Under the pieces are notes generated by a model, which saw nothing but the letters and a program-made list of their open reading frames with translations, ran no database searches and had not been told where the DNA came from. A program made the position numbers and the translations under genes. Below are positions 54,507 through 63,857 of a DNA stretch of 64,000 bases, piece by piece. Source of the DNA: Pseudoalteromonas luteoviolacea (GTDB lineage Bacteria > Pseudomonadota > Gammaproteobacteria > Enterobacterales > Alteromonadaceae); the NCBI RefSeq assembly GCF_018100925.1, contig NZ_JAGJEH010000014.1, positions 1-64,000 on the forward strand. The letters run 5' to 3'. The first letter of the stretch is position 1; every line of letters begins with the position of its first letter.

Positions 54507-55217
54507 TTACTTTTTGAACGTGAGGTGACCACCAAGGCGGTACTTACTGCCAGGCGATATAAGTCGTGCAAAGCTGACGATGCCTTGAGAGGACCATGTT
54601 CTTCTGATCATCTGTAGGCATGGCTCTTCGTTAAACATGTTCAGCCATTGGCAGACTTCTTCATTGGGCATAATGGCCTCAACGGTATGGCGAGCCTCAG
54701 TGAGCGGGGCAACATGGGTCAAATATTCATGGGGCGTCAAAGTGGTAAAGTTCTGTTGTAAATATTCTGGCGCAAGTGCCGGATTGACGAAACGTTCTTC
54801 GACTTGAATAGGCTCTTCATTTTCGTGATGTACAATAACACTGCGATAGACTTGACTGTCTATCTCTACACCCAACGCGATTGCAATTGGTGCGATAGCA
54901 GACATTGACTCCAGTGATAAAACAACACAACTGTAGTTGCCACCACGCTCTTCCACCTCATCTGCGATATTACGGATCTCTAACAGTGAAGATTGAGATT
55001 TAAGACTCGCAACAAACGTCCCCAACCCTTGACTGCGGGTGAGCACGCCATCTTCGGTTAACTCGCTCAGCGCTCGCCTAGCGGTCATACGGCTTACTTT
55101 AAATTGATCAGATAACTCATTTTCAGACGGTACACGTTGATGCTCTTGCCAAGTTCCAGCGCGAATTTGATCAATAATGTGTTGTTTAATTTGTGCAAAC
55201 TTAGGTTGTTCTGTCAC
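54507..55217 (-). CDS. hutC: Histidine utilization repressor HutC
   Basis: GntR-family repressor of 236 residues, HutC subfamily. The winged helix (about 8-72) shows RVPSENELSDQFKVSRMTARRALSEL, and the C-terminal UTRA domain (about 95-230) binds the inducer urocanate. It is divergent from hutI, with a perfect palindrome between them that is its likely operator, so it probably represses hutI and itself. It converges on the epimerase-like gene. Confidence 0.93.
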   Translation of the reverse strand: MTEQPKFAQIKQHIIDQIRAGTWQEHQRVPSENELSDQFKVSRMTARRALSELTEDGVLTRSQGLGTFVASLKSQSSLLEIRNIADEVEERGGNYSCVVLSLESMSAIAPIAIALGVEIDSQVYRSVIVHHENEEPIQVEERFVNPALAPEYLQQNFTTLTPHEYLTHVAPLTEARHTVEAIMPNEEVCQWLNMFNEEPCLQMIRRTWSSQGIVSFARLISPGSKYRLGGHLTFKK

Positions 55218-55265
55218 TGTCTGCTACCGTGTAATAAAAGCTTTTTATAAAGGTGGCATAGCTAT

Positions 55266-55279
55266 CTTGTATATACAAG
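55266..55279. promoter_or_regulatory. HutC operator candidate
   Basis: CTTGTATATACAAG is a perfect 14-base palindrome containing TGTA-TA-TACA, the half-site pattern known for HutC (TGTA-N2-TACA). A second half-like ACTTGTAT lies near 55292. It sits between divergent hutC and hutI. Confidence 0.75.
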
Positions 55280-55325
55280 TAATCTTGCTAAACTTGTATC
55301 AATTTTCTCCAACTGAGTGTAGACA

Positions 55326-56552
55326 GTGATTGAAGTAGATTTAGTAATAACTGATGCAAATATAGCCACAATGGACGACCAAGTCACAGGCGCTTATGGC
55401 ATCATAGAAAATGCCGCGATAATGATAAAGGGCGACACCATTTTTTGGTTAGGCAAAGAATCTGAAATGCCTGAGTTCGATGCACTTGCAACGCCAGTTA
55501 CGTCGGCAAAAGGAGCCTGGTTGACGCCTGGATTGATCGATTGTCATACCCATATTTTATTTGCTGGTTCACGTGCGGAGGAGTTTGAAAAGCGTTTAAA
55601 TGGGGTGTCTTATCAGCAAATTGCTGAGCAAGGTGGAGGTATTGCCACTACGGTTAAGGCAACGAGGCAGGCCTCTAAAGAAGAGCTTTTTGTTGTTGCA
55701 AAACAGCGTCTAAATGCGTTGCTAAAAGAGGGAGTGACAACCGTAGAGAGCAAGTCCGGTTATGGTCTAGATACAGAAAGCGAGCTTAAATTACTCGAAG
55801 TAAACCAGATATTGGATGACCATCACCCAATTCAAATTCAAAGCACCTTTTTAGGCGCACACGCATTACCGCCTGAATATAAGGGCAATAGTGATGGCTA
55901 TATCGATCTAGTGTGTGACGAAATGTTACCGCTAGTTGCACAGCGAGGCTTGGCTGATGCAGTTGATGTTTTTTGTGAAAATGTCGGATTCAGTCACGCT
56001 CAAACAAAACGTGTTTTTGAACGTGCAACGGAATTGGGTTTAAAAGTTAAATGCCATGCAGAGCAACTCTCAAATCAACATGGCAGTGAGTTAGTTGCTG
56101 AATTTGGTGGGCTGTCAGCGGATCATATCGAATACCTAGATGAGCGCGGCGTGATGGCAATGGCTAAGTCTGGCACTGTGGCTGTGATCTTACCTGGTGC
56201 GTTTTACTTCCTAAGAGAGACGCAACACCCACCTGTAGAATTGCTGCGAAAGCATCAGGTTCCGATTGCAATCGCCAGTGATTTTAACCCCGGCACTGCG
56301 CCTCTGTGCTCGCTGCGTCTAATGCTAAATATGGCGTGTACTCTATTTAAAATGACACCAGAAGAGTCGTTGTTAGGTGTCACGAGACATGCTGCAAAAG
56401 CGCTTGGGCTTTCCGACAGAGGAGTGCTGAAAGTCGGCGCGAAAGCAGATATTGCGATGTGGCAAATCCAACATCCCGCTGAATTAAGTTACCAGTTTGG
56501 CGTAAACGATCTGTTAAATCTGTGGATATCGGGTAGACTTACTCAATATTAA
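55326..56552 (+). CDS. hutI: Imidazolonepropionase
   Basis: Zinc-dependent amidohydrolase of 408 residues, the third step of histidine degradation (imidazolonepropionate to formiminoglutamate). The start is GTG 55326. Metal ligands are in GLIDCHTHILFAGSR (His pair about 72-74), HAEQLSNQHGS, the His of SADHIEYL and the Asp of IASDFNPGT; KSGYGLDTESELKLLE is a family mark. HutC probably represses it through the upstream palindrome. A degenerate GGDEF-EAL gene follows by 20 bases. hutU and hutH are not in this window. Confidence 0.96.
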   Translation: MIEVDLVITDANIATMDDQVTGAYGIIENAAIMIKGDTIFWLGKESEMPEFDALATPVTSAKGAWLTPGLIDCHTHILFAGSRAEEFEKRLNGVSYQQIAEQGGGIATTVKATRQASKEELFVVAKQRLNALLKEGVTTVESKSGYGLDTESELKLLEVNQILDDHHPIQIQSTFLGAHALPPEYKGNSDGYIDLVCDEMLPLVAQRGLADAVDVFCENVGFSHAQTKRVFERATELGLKVKCHAEQLSNQHGSELVAEFGGLSADHIEYLDERGVMAMAKSGTVAVILPGAFYFLRETQHPPVELLRKHQVPIAIASDFNPGTAPLCSLRLMLNMACTLFKMTPEESLLGVTRHAAKALGLSDRGVLKVGAKADIAMWQIQHPAELSYQFGVNDLLNLWISGRLTQY

Positions 56553-56572
56553 AGGTCAGTAGTGGTCGTGTA

Positions 56573-58417
56573 ATGGCTAAATTTTCGTTGATAAAATATC
56601 TCTTTATATTGCTCAATATGTGCTGGGTATTTCCAACTTGGGGAGCAACGAAACTAGCTGATCTCTCACTGCATACCGTCATGTACTCTCCGCTGGCGGT
56701 GGCATTTTATGCGGGGGTGGTGGTGAGCTTGAGCTTAGTTGCCATCGCCCGTTCACACTTTGCTGTCAATCGTATTCTTCACGCGCTACTTGGTGCGGCA
56801 GGACTGGCTATACTCGCCTCTATGGGCGATATCGCACTTTACGTTTTAGTTGCCATTTTACTATTGCATATATGGCAAAGCGATAAATTGGGTCAAGGCC
56901 GTCATATTGTGATCTGTGCGCTGTGTGCAGTTGCTGCGACATTGTTGACGGTCAGCCATTTTTGGTGGCATTTACCAAGTGTTTATGTGGTTTTAACTCT
57001 GCTTCCTGTGTTTATCAGCGAATTATTTCTTGAAGGGCCGCGATTAGATGACAGAGCCCCGATGGAGTCTAATTTAGACTCTAATGCGGATATATTGGGG
57101 CTACCGGATAGAGCAGGTATTCGAGAAGCATTTAATGAGTATCGGGCGCGTGAGCCTGGGACAGCCATGTTGGTGATGGTGAGGCTTGAAGGGTTTCAAC
57201 AAGTTAATTTTCACCTTGGTCGTGAGTTTGGTGACTTGTTGCTCGCGCAATCCGCAAATCGCATGAAACAACATTTACAATGCCACGATATTATGCCCAT
57301 CGCGATGGGCAATGATGTTGAGCGATTAGCGCATCTAGGTGGATTGCATTTTGTATTTGTGTGTAGCCTAGCTCACCAGCAGCATCTTCACGAACAATTA
57401 TGTGCAGAAATAATCGAGAGTACGCTAAAACCTTTCAATGTTGGTAACTGTATTATAGAGGTCAGTGCAAGGGCTAGTTATGTCAACTGTGATGAAGAAT
57501 TGGGTCAATTTGACGAGTTGCTTACTTGTGTATTTTTGGCGCTAGACAGCAGCCCAGATAAAACCATCGCACCTTACCAGCAGAAAATGCAGATCGATAG
57601 GTTAGAGCAACAAGCTAGACTGGCAGAGCTCGCGCATATTGACTTTAAAAATGAGTTGGAACTGTATTTTCAACCAATTGTTAGAAACAGTGACGGCGAC
57701 ATTGAATACGTTGAGTTGCTCTTGCGCTGGCAGCACCCCAAGCAAGGGATCTTAGCTGCGAGTAAGTTCATCGATGATATTCGTATCGCAGGGCTTGCAC
57801 TGCCTTTGGCGCAGTATGTTATTGAACGTGCAGCTGAAATCGCGCTGGCGCTTCGGGTTGAAGGGATCCAAATGCCACTTGGGATCAACCTGTTTGGGCC
57901 TGAAATGTTGCACGAAGAGTTCATCGAGTTTGTTGATAGAATTTTAGTCGAACATCAGCTGATGCCGCAAGATATTATCATTGAGTGTCCATCACAGATG
58001 TTCACCACACTTGATCAACAAGGTGTCGCCATGGTGGCCAGGTTGCGCACTATGGGCGTGAAGCTATGTGTAGATGGTTTTGGAGAATCTCCACTATTAT
58101 TGGCTAAGCTGCCAAAGTTAGAAGTGGACTATGTGAAACTTGGGCGCTCATTGACGACGCCGAATCAGAGCCAAGGGAACTTTAAGGCTGTGGTGCGTGG
58201 CATCGTTGAAATGCAGAACGTACAAGAGTGTAAGGTGATCTGCGAAGGAGTAGAGTCTCAAGAGCAATTGCAGTTTGCCCAAAACCTCAATGCTTTTGCC
58301 GCTCAAGGTTATTTATTTACACGGCCTCTGAGTAGTATCGGCATGATCAGTTGGTTGAAGCAGTGGCGCTGGGAGCACCCTCTTGGAGATAGTCCCAACA
58401 CCTCAGATGCTAGCTAG
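56573..58417 (+). CDS. Degenerate GGDEF-EAL membrane protein
   Basis: Protein of 614 residues with about five N-terminal membrane helices (to about 150), a GGDEF-like domain (about 175-310) and an EAL-like domain (about 360-600). The GGDEF signature is GGLHF, so diguanylate cyclase activity is not expected. In the EAL domain the motif is ELLLRW (first Glu kept), but the usual DDFG is DGFG, the paired K-x-D is K-L-G, and the ExTE-type segment reads ECPSQ. Several metal ligands are therefore lost, and phosphodiesterase activity is unlikely. EGVES survives. It probably binds a nucleotide or protein partner. It follows hutI by 20 bases and overlaps the hutG end by four bases. Confidence 0.88.
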   Translation: MAKFSLIKYLFILLNMCWVFPTWGATKLADLSLHTVMYSPLAVAFYAGVVVSLSLVAIARSHFAVNRILHALLGAAGLAILASMGDIALYVLVAILLLHIWQSDKLGQGRHIVICALCAVAATLLTVSHFWWHLPSVYVVLTLLPVFISELFLEGPRLDDRAPMESNLDSNADILGLPDRAGIREAFNEYRAREPGTAMLVMVRLEGFQQVNFHLGREFGDLLLAQSANRMKQHLQCHDIMPIAMGNDVERLAHLGGLHFVFVCSLAHQQHLHEQLCAEIIESTLKPFNVGNCIIEVSARASYVNCDEELGQFDELLTCVFLALDSSPDKTIAPYQQKMQIDRLEQQARLAELAHIDFKNELELYFQPIVRNSDGDIEYVELLLRWQHPKQGILAASKFIDDIRIAGLALPLAQYVIERAAEIALALRVEGIQMPLGINLFGPEMLHEEFIEFVDRILVEHQLMPQDIIIECPSQMFTTLDQQGVAMVARLRTMGVKLCVDGFGESPLLLAKLPKLEVDYVKLGRSLTTPNQSQGNFKAVVRGIVEMQNVQECKVICEGVESQEQLQFAQNLNAFAAQGYLFTRPLSSIGMISWLKQWRWEHPLGDSPNTSDAS

Positions 58418-59469
58418 TTTTGTCGCGCTTTCAAATAGCTACATACTAGACCTGACAATACTTGCCCCGCCTCGATATATCCTTGAGCAGCCCCCTGAGG
58501 GTGAGTTTTTGGTGCAGCTTCGCACAGGTGCAAATAGTGTGTATTTGCTTGTTTGGCACTCAGGTAAACAAAGTGCTCTGCATCATTAACGCTGAAGCCA
58601 CAATTGGTATACGCACTGACTGGCATCCCTGAAATAGCATCGACATCCACCTCAATACCAAGAGGAAGATTTGGATCAAACCGTGTAGTTGCAACTTTAA
58701 TAGCATCGGTGAGTGATGTGCTGCGAGATACCAAGATGTCTTGGTACGTAGTATAAGTAAACCCAGCGCTTTGCAATGAAGCAATGATGGTGTCATTGTT
58801 TTTCTGTTCATGCATACCGACAACGTGGTAATCAGCAAGGTAACCGGCATGATGTGCGTAACTAAACCCGTTACCTGAATGTCTGCCTTCTATGGCTCTA
58901 AAATCAGCGTGGGGGTCAAAGTTTATTGCCTGACATTGTTTCTGTTGACTGTTTGACAGAGCTTGCAACAAACCAAAGCTGTTGTTGTGGCCACCACCTA
59001 TCACAATTGGTTCTAGCCCCGCATCAAATATGGCTTTTAGTACAGCGCTAACACGCACATCCAGTTCTTCACACAAGGTTCTAAGTCGAGTGAGGTCGGC
59101 ATCTAAGCTGTTATCCAGCGTCTCACTTTGTTGCTGTAAATCATCGGTGATGACCTCTCCCAGTAATAGCACATTGCTAGGAGTGAGAAACTGATTGCAA
59201 GGCAAATTTAAAAAACGTTTTAAAAATGCGTGCCAGCCATCCGTTGCTCCGCCGTTACCGCAATTACCGCGCGGTCCAATGTCTTCGTTGACGGCAACGA
59301 GGACATATTTTATGCCAAACTCTGCGGCATCTTTTAGTGCCTCAGGCAGCGGGGATTGCGACTTCAAAAAAGACAATGATTGCCAAAATCGTGTTTCATT
59401 TTCTCGTGTAGCTGTGTATTCGCTGATGTTTGATTCGTTATAAATCTTGATCCAGTTATGTGCAGTCAT
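58414..59469 (-). CDS. hutG: Formimidoylglutamase HutG
   Basis: Arginase-superfamily hydrolase of 351 residues that cleaves N-formimidoyl-glutamate to glutamate and formamide, the last step of the direct histidine route. Manganese-site segments are VIGGGHNNSFG, INFDPHADFRAIEGRHSGNGF and EVDVDAISGMP, in the usual order. It is convergent with the hutI–EAL unit and not in one operon with hutI, although both serve the same pathway. An arginase or agmatinase role is less likely given the GGGHNN and DPHADFR form and the nearby hut genes. Confidence 0.92.
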   Translation of the reverse strand: MTAHNWIKIYNESNISEYTATRENETRFWQSLSFLKSQSPLPEALKDAAEFGIKYVLVAVNEDIGPRGNCGNGGATDGWHAFLKRFLNLPCNQFLTPSNVLLLGEVITDDLQQQSETLDNSLDADLTRLRTLCEELDVRVSAVLKAIFDAGLEPIVIGGGHNNSFGLLQALSNSQQKQCQAINFDPHADFRAIEGRHSGNGFSYAHHAGYLADYHVVGMHEQKNNDTIIASLQSAGFTYTTYQDILVSRSTSLTDAIKVATTRFDPNLPLGIEVDVDAISGMPVSAYTNCGFSVNDAEHFVYLSAKQANTHYLHLCEAAPKTHPQGAAQGYIEAGQVLSGLVCSYLKARQN

Positions 59470-59508
59470 GGTGTTTCAGTTATTAAAAGCAGGTTAGGGT
59501 AAACAGCG

Positions 59509-59541
59509 CCAAGCCATTACGCGTTATGCGCAGTGGCTTGG
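59509..59541 (-). terminator. Hairpin between rraA and hutG
   Basis: CCAAGCCA pairs with TGGCTTGG, with a nested CGC/GCG inside. It lies after the rraA stop on the minus strand; no T run follows, so termination is tentative. Confidence 0.5.
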
Positions 59542-59561
59542 TGATGGACTTAAATAGTAGG

Positions 59562-60065
59562 TTAGGCGTCGTCTTCGTCTACTTCGAGCAATAACTCTTC
59601 AGCTGAAATAACAATGCCTGTCGAGTCTGCGTACAGGAAATCATCATCAAAGAAAGAAACACCTGCAAAATTGACAGGAATGCCTTGCACGCCCGTGCCC
59701 TCGCTGTCTGCGCCGACAGGAATAGAGGCAATGGCTTGAATGCCAAGCTCACATTCTTCTAGCTCTTCGACATGACGTACTGCGCCGTATACGACGATGC
59801 CTTGCCAGTTGTTCTCCAAGGCAAGCTCAGCGAGATCAATGTCGATTAAGGCGCGTCGTGTAGAGCCTCCACCATCAATCAATAAAACTTTACCAGTTCC
59901 ATCTTGTTGCAGTACTTCGGCGATCATTTCGTTGTTTTCGAAACATTTCACCGTTTTTATACGACCACAAAAGGCATGTTGTCCGCCAAAGTTAATAAAC
60001 ATTGGCTCAAGTACGTCAATGGCATCGGCGAAGTGATCACACAGATCAGACGTGCTGTAATCCAT
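59562..60065 (-). CDS. rraA: Regulator of RNase E activity RraA
   Basis: Trimeric protein of 167 residues (E. coli 161) that binds the RNase E scaffold region and lowers mRNA decay. The fold and the segments DLCDHFADAIDVLEPMF and VLLIDGGGSTRRALIDIDLA are typical; the C-terminal tail is very acidic (ELLLEVDEDDA). ATG 60065 is preferred over the preceding ATG 60068. It is divergent from the PAP2 gene. An aldolase role (HMG aldolase, same fold) is less likely given the match to RraA. Confidence 0.93.
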   Translation of the reverse strand: MDYSTSDLCDHFADAIDVLEPMFINFGGQHAFCGRIKTVKCFENNEMIAEVLQQDGTGKVLLIDGGGSTRRALIDIDLAELALENNWQGIVVYGAVRHVEELEECELGIQAIASIPVGADSEGTGVQGIPVNFAGVSFFDDDFLYADSTGIVISAEELLLEVDEDDA

Positions 60066-60222
60066 CATAGTATCCTCAGAGAATGGCTAAACTGTTGTCA
60101 GTATACTCCCATTGAGAAGCTGCGCAATGCTTTGAATAAACTTACATAATTGTGTCACAAAAATGTCGCGGTATTGTTATTAAGCTCTTCTATGCTGAAA
60201 TTGTGAACAAATGTAAGCAACT

Positions 60223-60747
60223 ATGATGAAAGCACAAATAATTAAACTAGACACGGCGCTCTATTTTGCACTGTACAAGCCGAAACGGCGAAAATGGTTT
60301 AACTGGTTGATGTTAATGCTGTCTAAAAGTGGCAACGGTGGTCTATACGTCATTTTAGCATTATTGAATGGTTACTTTATGGGCAGTGATGGTAGCGCAT
60401 TTGTACAAATGGTACTGGTTGCGTTTGCCATAGAGCGACCATTGTATTTTGTAATGAAAAAGCACTTTGCCAGGATAAGACCGTGCGATTGTCTGGCTGT
60501 AAAGGCAATGCTTACACCCAGTGATAAGTTTAGCTTGCCCTCGGGTCACAGTGCAGGGGCGTGGTTGTATGCCACGTGCCTGATTGATGTTTATCCGGTA
60601 TTGACCATCCCTTTGCTGATTTGGGCGGCGGGAGTTTCGTTATCACGCGTTTTGGTTGGAGTACATTATCCAATAGATGTTGTGCTCGGAGCATTGATGG
60701 GCAGTGGGTGTGCTTTATTGGCCATCGGCATTTTAGGAGAGTTATGA
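60223..60747 (+). CDS. PAP2-family membrane phosphatase
   Basis: Integral membrane phosphatase of 174 residues with about five helices. The acid phosphatase signature is complete: KKHFARIRP (about 84-92), PSGHSAG (about 106-112) and SLSRVLVGVHYPIDV (about 140-154). The likely substrate is a lipid phosphate such as undecaprenyl pyrophosphate or phosphatidylglycerophosphate; which one cannot be told. Its TGA overlaps the ATG of a glycosyltransferase gene, suggesting a shared role in envelope glycolipid or polymer metabolism. Confidence 0.88.
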   Translation: MMKAQIIKLDTALYFALYKPKRRKWFNWLMLMLSKSGNGGLYVILALLNGYFMGSDGSAFVQMVLVAFAIERPLYFVMKKHFARIRPCDCLAVKAMLTPSDKFSLPSGHSAGAWLYATCLIDVYPVLTIPLLIWAAGVSLSRVLVGVHYPIDVVLGALMGSGCALLAIGILGEL

Positions 60748-61790
60748 GAATACTATATGGGATCCAAGGGACGGGGAATGGCCACATTACACGTGCACGT
60801 GTGATGGCGGAATGTTTTACCAAACTCGGAATTGATGTTGATTATTTGTTTTCCGGAAGGGATGCTAACCAATACTTTGATATGGGGGTATTTGGTCAAT
60901 ATCAGGTGAGACGCGGGCTAAGCTTTATTACTAAAGGCGGCAAATTAAATTATCAAGAAACCATGAAGCAGCTTAAACTTGGTGCCTTTTTACGCGATGT
61001 TCGACAGCTGGATATCAAGCAATATGACCTTGTGTTCAACGATTTTGAACCTGTGTCTGCATGGGCTGCGAAATTAGCGAAAGTGCCAGTCGTTGCGATG
61101 AGCCATCAAGCGGCATTTTTATCTCCAGAAGTGCCTTTATTTGGTGCTGGTTTTATGGAACGAGCTTTGATCCGTTGGTTTGCACCTGCAAATGTGCATT
61201 TGGGGGTGCATTGGCAACCGTTTGCAAAAAACATATTACCGCCTTTTATTGCTTTTCATGGTAATCAGACGGTATCAATTGCGAATAAAATACTGGTGTA
61301 TTTGCCTTTCGAAGATCTGAATAGCATTGTTGAATTACTTGGGGATTTCCCTGATAGAGAGTTTTATTGTTATCACCCTGATGCGGTTGATCAGTCGATC
61401 AATCATATTCATTTGCGTGCGCCGTCCAGAACGGGATTTTTGGAAGACTTGACAAGTGCATCTGGGGTTGTTGCAAATGCTGGGTTTGAGTTGTCTAGCG
61501 AAGCGCTCAAGTTTGGCAAAAAACTATTATTGAAACCTTTACAAGGACAATTTGAACAATTAAGCAATGCGATGACGTTGCAGTCCTTGGGTTTGGCTGA
61601 GGTGATGAACTATCTAAACTCCGAAGCGTTGGGGGAGTGGTTAGAACATCCGGAGGGGCAAATGATCGATTTCCCTTCAGATGCAACGCCTTTGGCAAAG
61701 TGGCTTGCGAAAGGCCAATGGCAAGATTACGGCAGTTTACATGACAGTTTATGGCAACCAATACTCTATAACAGGAACAAAGTTGCATAG
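60744..61790 (+). CDS. Glycosyltransferase, MJ1255/VC2487 type
   Basis: GT-B-like protein of 348 residues resembling the MJ1255/VC2487 family of putative glycosyltransferases. The start at 60744 lies in an ATGA overlap with the PAP2 gene and gives MRILYGIQGTGNGHITRARV, the family N-terminal glycine loop. An ORF beginning at 60621 would overlap the PAP2 gene by 127 bases and is rejected. C-terminal GFLEDLTSASGVVANAGFELSSEALKFGKKLLLKPLQGQFEQ is the nucleotide-sugar-binding region (Asn-Ala-Gly-Phe-Glu). Donor and acceptor are unknown; coupling to a PAP2 enzyme suggests a lipid-linked product. Confidence 0.87.
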   Translation: MRILYGIQGTGNGHITRARVMAECFTKLGIDVDYLFSGRDANQYFDMGVFGQYQVRRGLSFITKGGKLNYQETMKQLKLGAFLRDVRQLDIKQYDLVFNDFEPVSAWAAKLAKVPVVAMSHQAAFLSPEVPLFGAGFMERALIRWFAPANVHLGVHWQPFAKNILPPFIAFHGNQTVSIANKILVYLPFEDLNSIVELLGDFPDREFYCYHPDAVDQSINHIHLRAPSRTGFLEDLTSASGVVANAGFELSSEALKFGKKLLLKPLQGQFEQLSNAMTLQSLGLAEVMNYLNSEALGEWLEHPEGQMIDFPSDATPLAKWLAKGQWQDYGSLHDSLWQPILYNRNKVA

Positions 61791-61897
61791 CATGTAAAAA
61801 ACATGAAATATTTTTGATTAAACTTGTAGATTCAATTTCGGCGCAAGGTGAGTTTGGCTATACTGTATTGCAGGTTCTGTAATAATTAGGTAACTGT

Positions 61898-63778
61898 ATG
61901 GCTCTACTTGAAAATCTAACCATAAAAAGGCGTTTACAGCTCAATGCTGTTGTTGTCGGTGTTGCTTTGCTGGTTATGCTGGCTGTGATCATCACTGAAG
62001 CCAATACAATGCGCCAGTTGAATGAGACCATTCAATATGCAGAAGAACTGGATGTTCATGAGTTGTCCATGCGAAAGTATGAGAAAAACTTTCTATTTTA
62101 CAAAGATGTAGCTGCGCTGGAACAGTTTGAAAAGGAATATAAACAACTTAAGCAAAAAAAATCGCAACTTGAAGCTGTTTTTATCGACTTTGGCATCGAT
62201 TTAGCGCAACTGAATCAGTTTGAACAGTTGGTTACCCAATATCACGCTGAATTTAATCGCGTTGTTGAATTACAAAAGACCATAGGCATGCACCCAAAAG
62301 ATGCCCTATATGGTGAATTGCGAAAAGCGGTGCATGGTGTAGAAACGCTGCTAAAACAAAAAGAAGACTACAAGTTGCTGACAACCATGCTGCAACTTAG
62401 ACGCGCAGAAAAAGATTTTATGCTGCGTCTAGATACCAAATATCTAGGTAAGTTTAATAAGCACATTGAGACGTTTGAGTCTCAGATCCGTGCATCCAGT
62501 CATAGCCGCGCTTACCAGCAAGAACTCATTGATTTACTCGGCGTGTATCAAGCCAAATTCAAAGGCTTAGTGGATGCACAGGTAACACTGGGTGTCGATT
62601 TAAATAGCGGTGCATTGGGCGATATGCGTACCGTGGTGAAGAAAAGCGATGCGGTGGTTGTCGCCATTGTTGAGCAGACCAAGCGTGAAATTTCAGAAAA
62701 TGCAGAATTTGCCAAGTCGATTGCAATTCTAATTTTCTTTGCCGCAGCCGCCATAGTGATGGTATTGGTGTGGTCGACTAGCCGTTCTATTATTCGCCCT
62801 GTTGAGCGTGTTTATCAGACGATTGAGCGGATCAGACGAGAAAACAACCTCGGTATTTTGATTGAGCACAGTGGCAATGATGAAATTACCATCATGACAC
62901 GCGACTTCAATAGCTTAATTGAAGACTTCAAAAACCTGATCGCAGATGTTAATCGCGCTTTAGTGACCATCAATGATGCCACATCACACCTTTCTGCGAC
63001 CACAGCGCAAACCAGTGCTGGTATGAACGAGCAATTGCACGAGGCGGATATGGTGGCAACCGCCGCCACAGAAATGCAAGCGACTATTCAGGATATTTCA
63101 CACAATACGGAAGCAGCAGCGCAAAAAGCAGAATCGACGAATAACAATGCACAGCAAGGCCGCAGTGAAGTGACATCAACCATAGATCACATTATGGCAC
63201 TGTCTCATTCACTAAGTGGTGCCTCTGAAGTTGTTGGTCAATTGGAACGCGATGGTGAAACCATCGGTTCGGTACTTGATGTGATCAGAGGGATAGCCGA
63301 ACAAACAAACCTACTGGCACTGAATGCGGCGATTGAGGCTGCTCGAGCGGGCGAGCAAGGCCGTGGCTTTGCGGTGGTTGCCGACGAAGTTAGATCTTTG
63401 GCACAGCGTACGCAAGACTCGACACAAGAGATTGAAAGTATCATTTCTACATTGCAACAGCGCACCCAAGATGTTGTAAGTATTATGGAAGAGTGCCGAA
63501 GTCAGAGTAATGAGAGTGTAGAGCAAGCAGAACGTGCTGGAGAGCTTTTAGGTTTGATCACAGAAGATGTTCAAAACATTATGGATATGAGTACGCACAT
63601 TGCAACTGCCATTGATGAACAGAATCAGGTTGCGTCAGAAGTAAATAAAAATGTCGTTAAAATCCGTGATATTGCGCAAGGAGCATCTGAACATGCGGCT
63701 TCAAATGCGCAAAGTAGTGAAGAGTTGTCTGAACAGGCACGTGCACTACATAATGCCATTGACAAATACAAGGTGTGA
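61898..63778 (+). CDS. Methyl-accepting chemotaxis protein
   Basis: Chemoreceptor of 626 residues. TM1 is about 16-33; the periplasmic part (about 34-260) is all helical with charged heptads (KYEKNFLFYKDVAALEQFEK; RRAEKDFMLRLDTKYLGKFN), suggesting two stacked helical bundles like HBM domains. TM2 is about 271-292, then HAMP and the signalling tip AIEAARAGEQGRGFAVVADE (about 488-508). No C-terminal pentapeptide is present. It is not in an operon with its neighbours. Ligand unknown. Confidence 0.93.
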   Translation: MALLENLTIKRRLQLNAVVVGVALLVMLAVIITEANTMRQLNETIQYAEELDVHELSMRKYEKNFLFYKDVAALEQFEKEYKQLKQKKSQLEAVFIDFGIDLAQLNQFEQLVTQYHAEFNRVVELQKTIGMHPKDALYGELRKAVHGVETLLKQKEDYKLLTTMLQLRRAEKDFMLRLDTKYLGKFNKHIETFESQIRASSHSRAYQQELIDLLGVYQAKFKGLVDAQVTLGVDLNSGALGDMRTVVKKSDAVVVAIVEQTKREISENAEFAKSIAILIFFAAAAIVMVLVWSTSRSIIRPVERVYQTIERIRRENNLGILIEHSGNDEITIMTRDFNSLIEDFKNLIADVNRALVTINDATSHLSATTAQTSAGMNEQLHEADMVATAATEMQATIQDISHNTEAAAQKAESTNNNAQQGRSEVTSTIDHIMALSHSLSGASEVVGQLERDGETIGSVLDVIRGIAEQTNLLALNAAIEAARAGEQGRGFAVVADEVRSLAQRTQDSTQEIESIISTLQQRTQDVVSIMEECRSQSNESVEQAERAGELLGLITEDVQNIMDMSTHIATAIDEQNQVASEVNKNVVKIRDIAQGASEHAASNAQSSEELSEQARALHNAIDKYKV

Positions 63779-63819
63779 TTAACTAAAGCGTGTCTGGAGG
63801 AGTTTAGGCGCTCTTTTGC

Positions 63820-63847
63820 AAACAGCATCCATGTGATGCTGTTTTTG
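63820..63847. terminator. Bidirectional terminator
   Basis: AAACAGCAT pairs with ATGCTGTTT over a 7-base loop and runs into TTTTT on the plus strand. It separates the convergent receptor and DUF971 genes. Confidence 0.85.
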
Positions 63848-63857
63848 TTTCTAAGGC

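Noticed and set aside
60621..60743. Upstream extension of the glycosyltransferase gene
   Set aside because: It lies wholly within the PAP2 gene in another frame; ATG 60744 in the ATGA overlap gives the family N-terminus.
61840..61897. Sigma-54 promoter before the 61898 chemoreceptor
   Set aside because: TGGCTATACTGTATTGC resembles one, but the GG-to-GC spacing is two bases too long.
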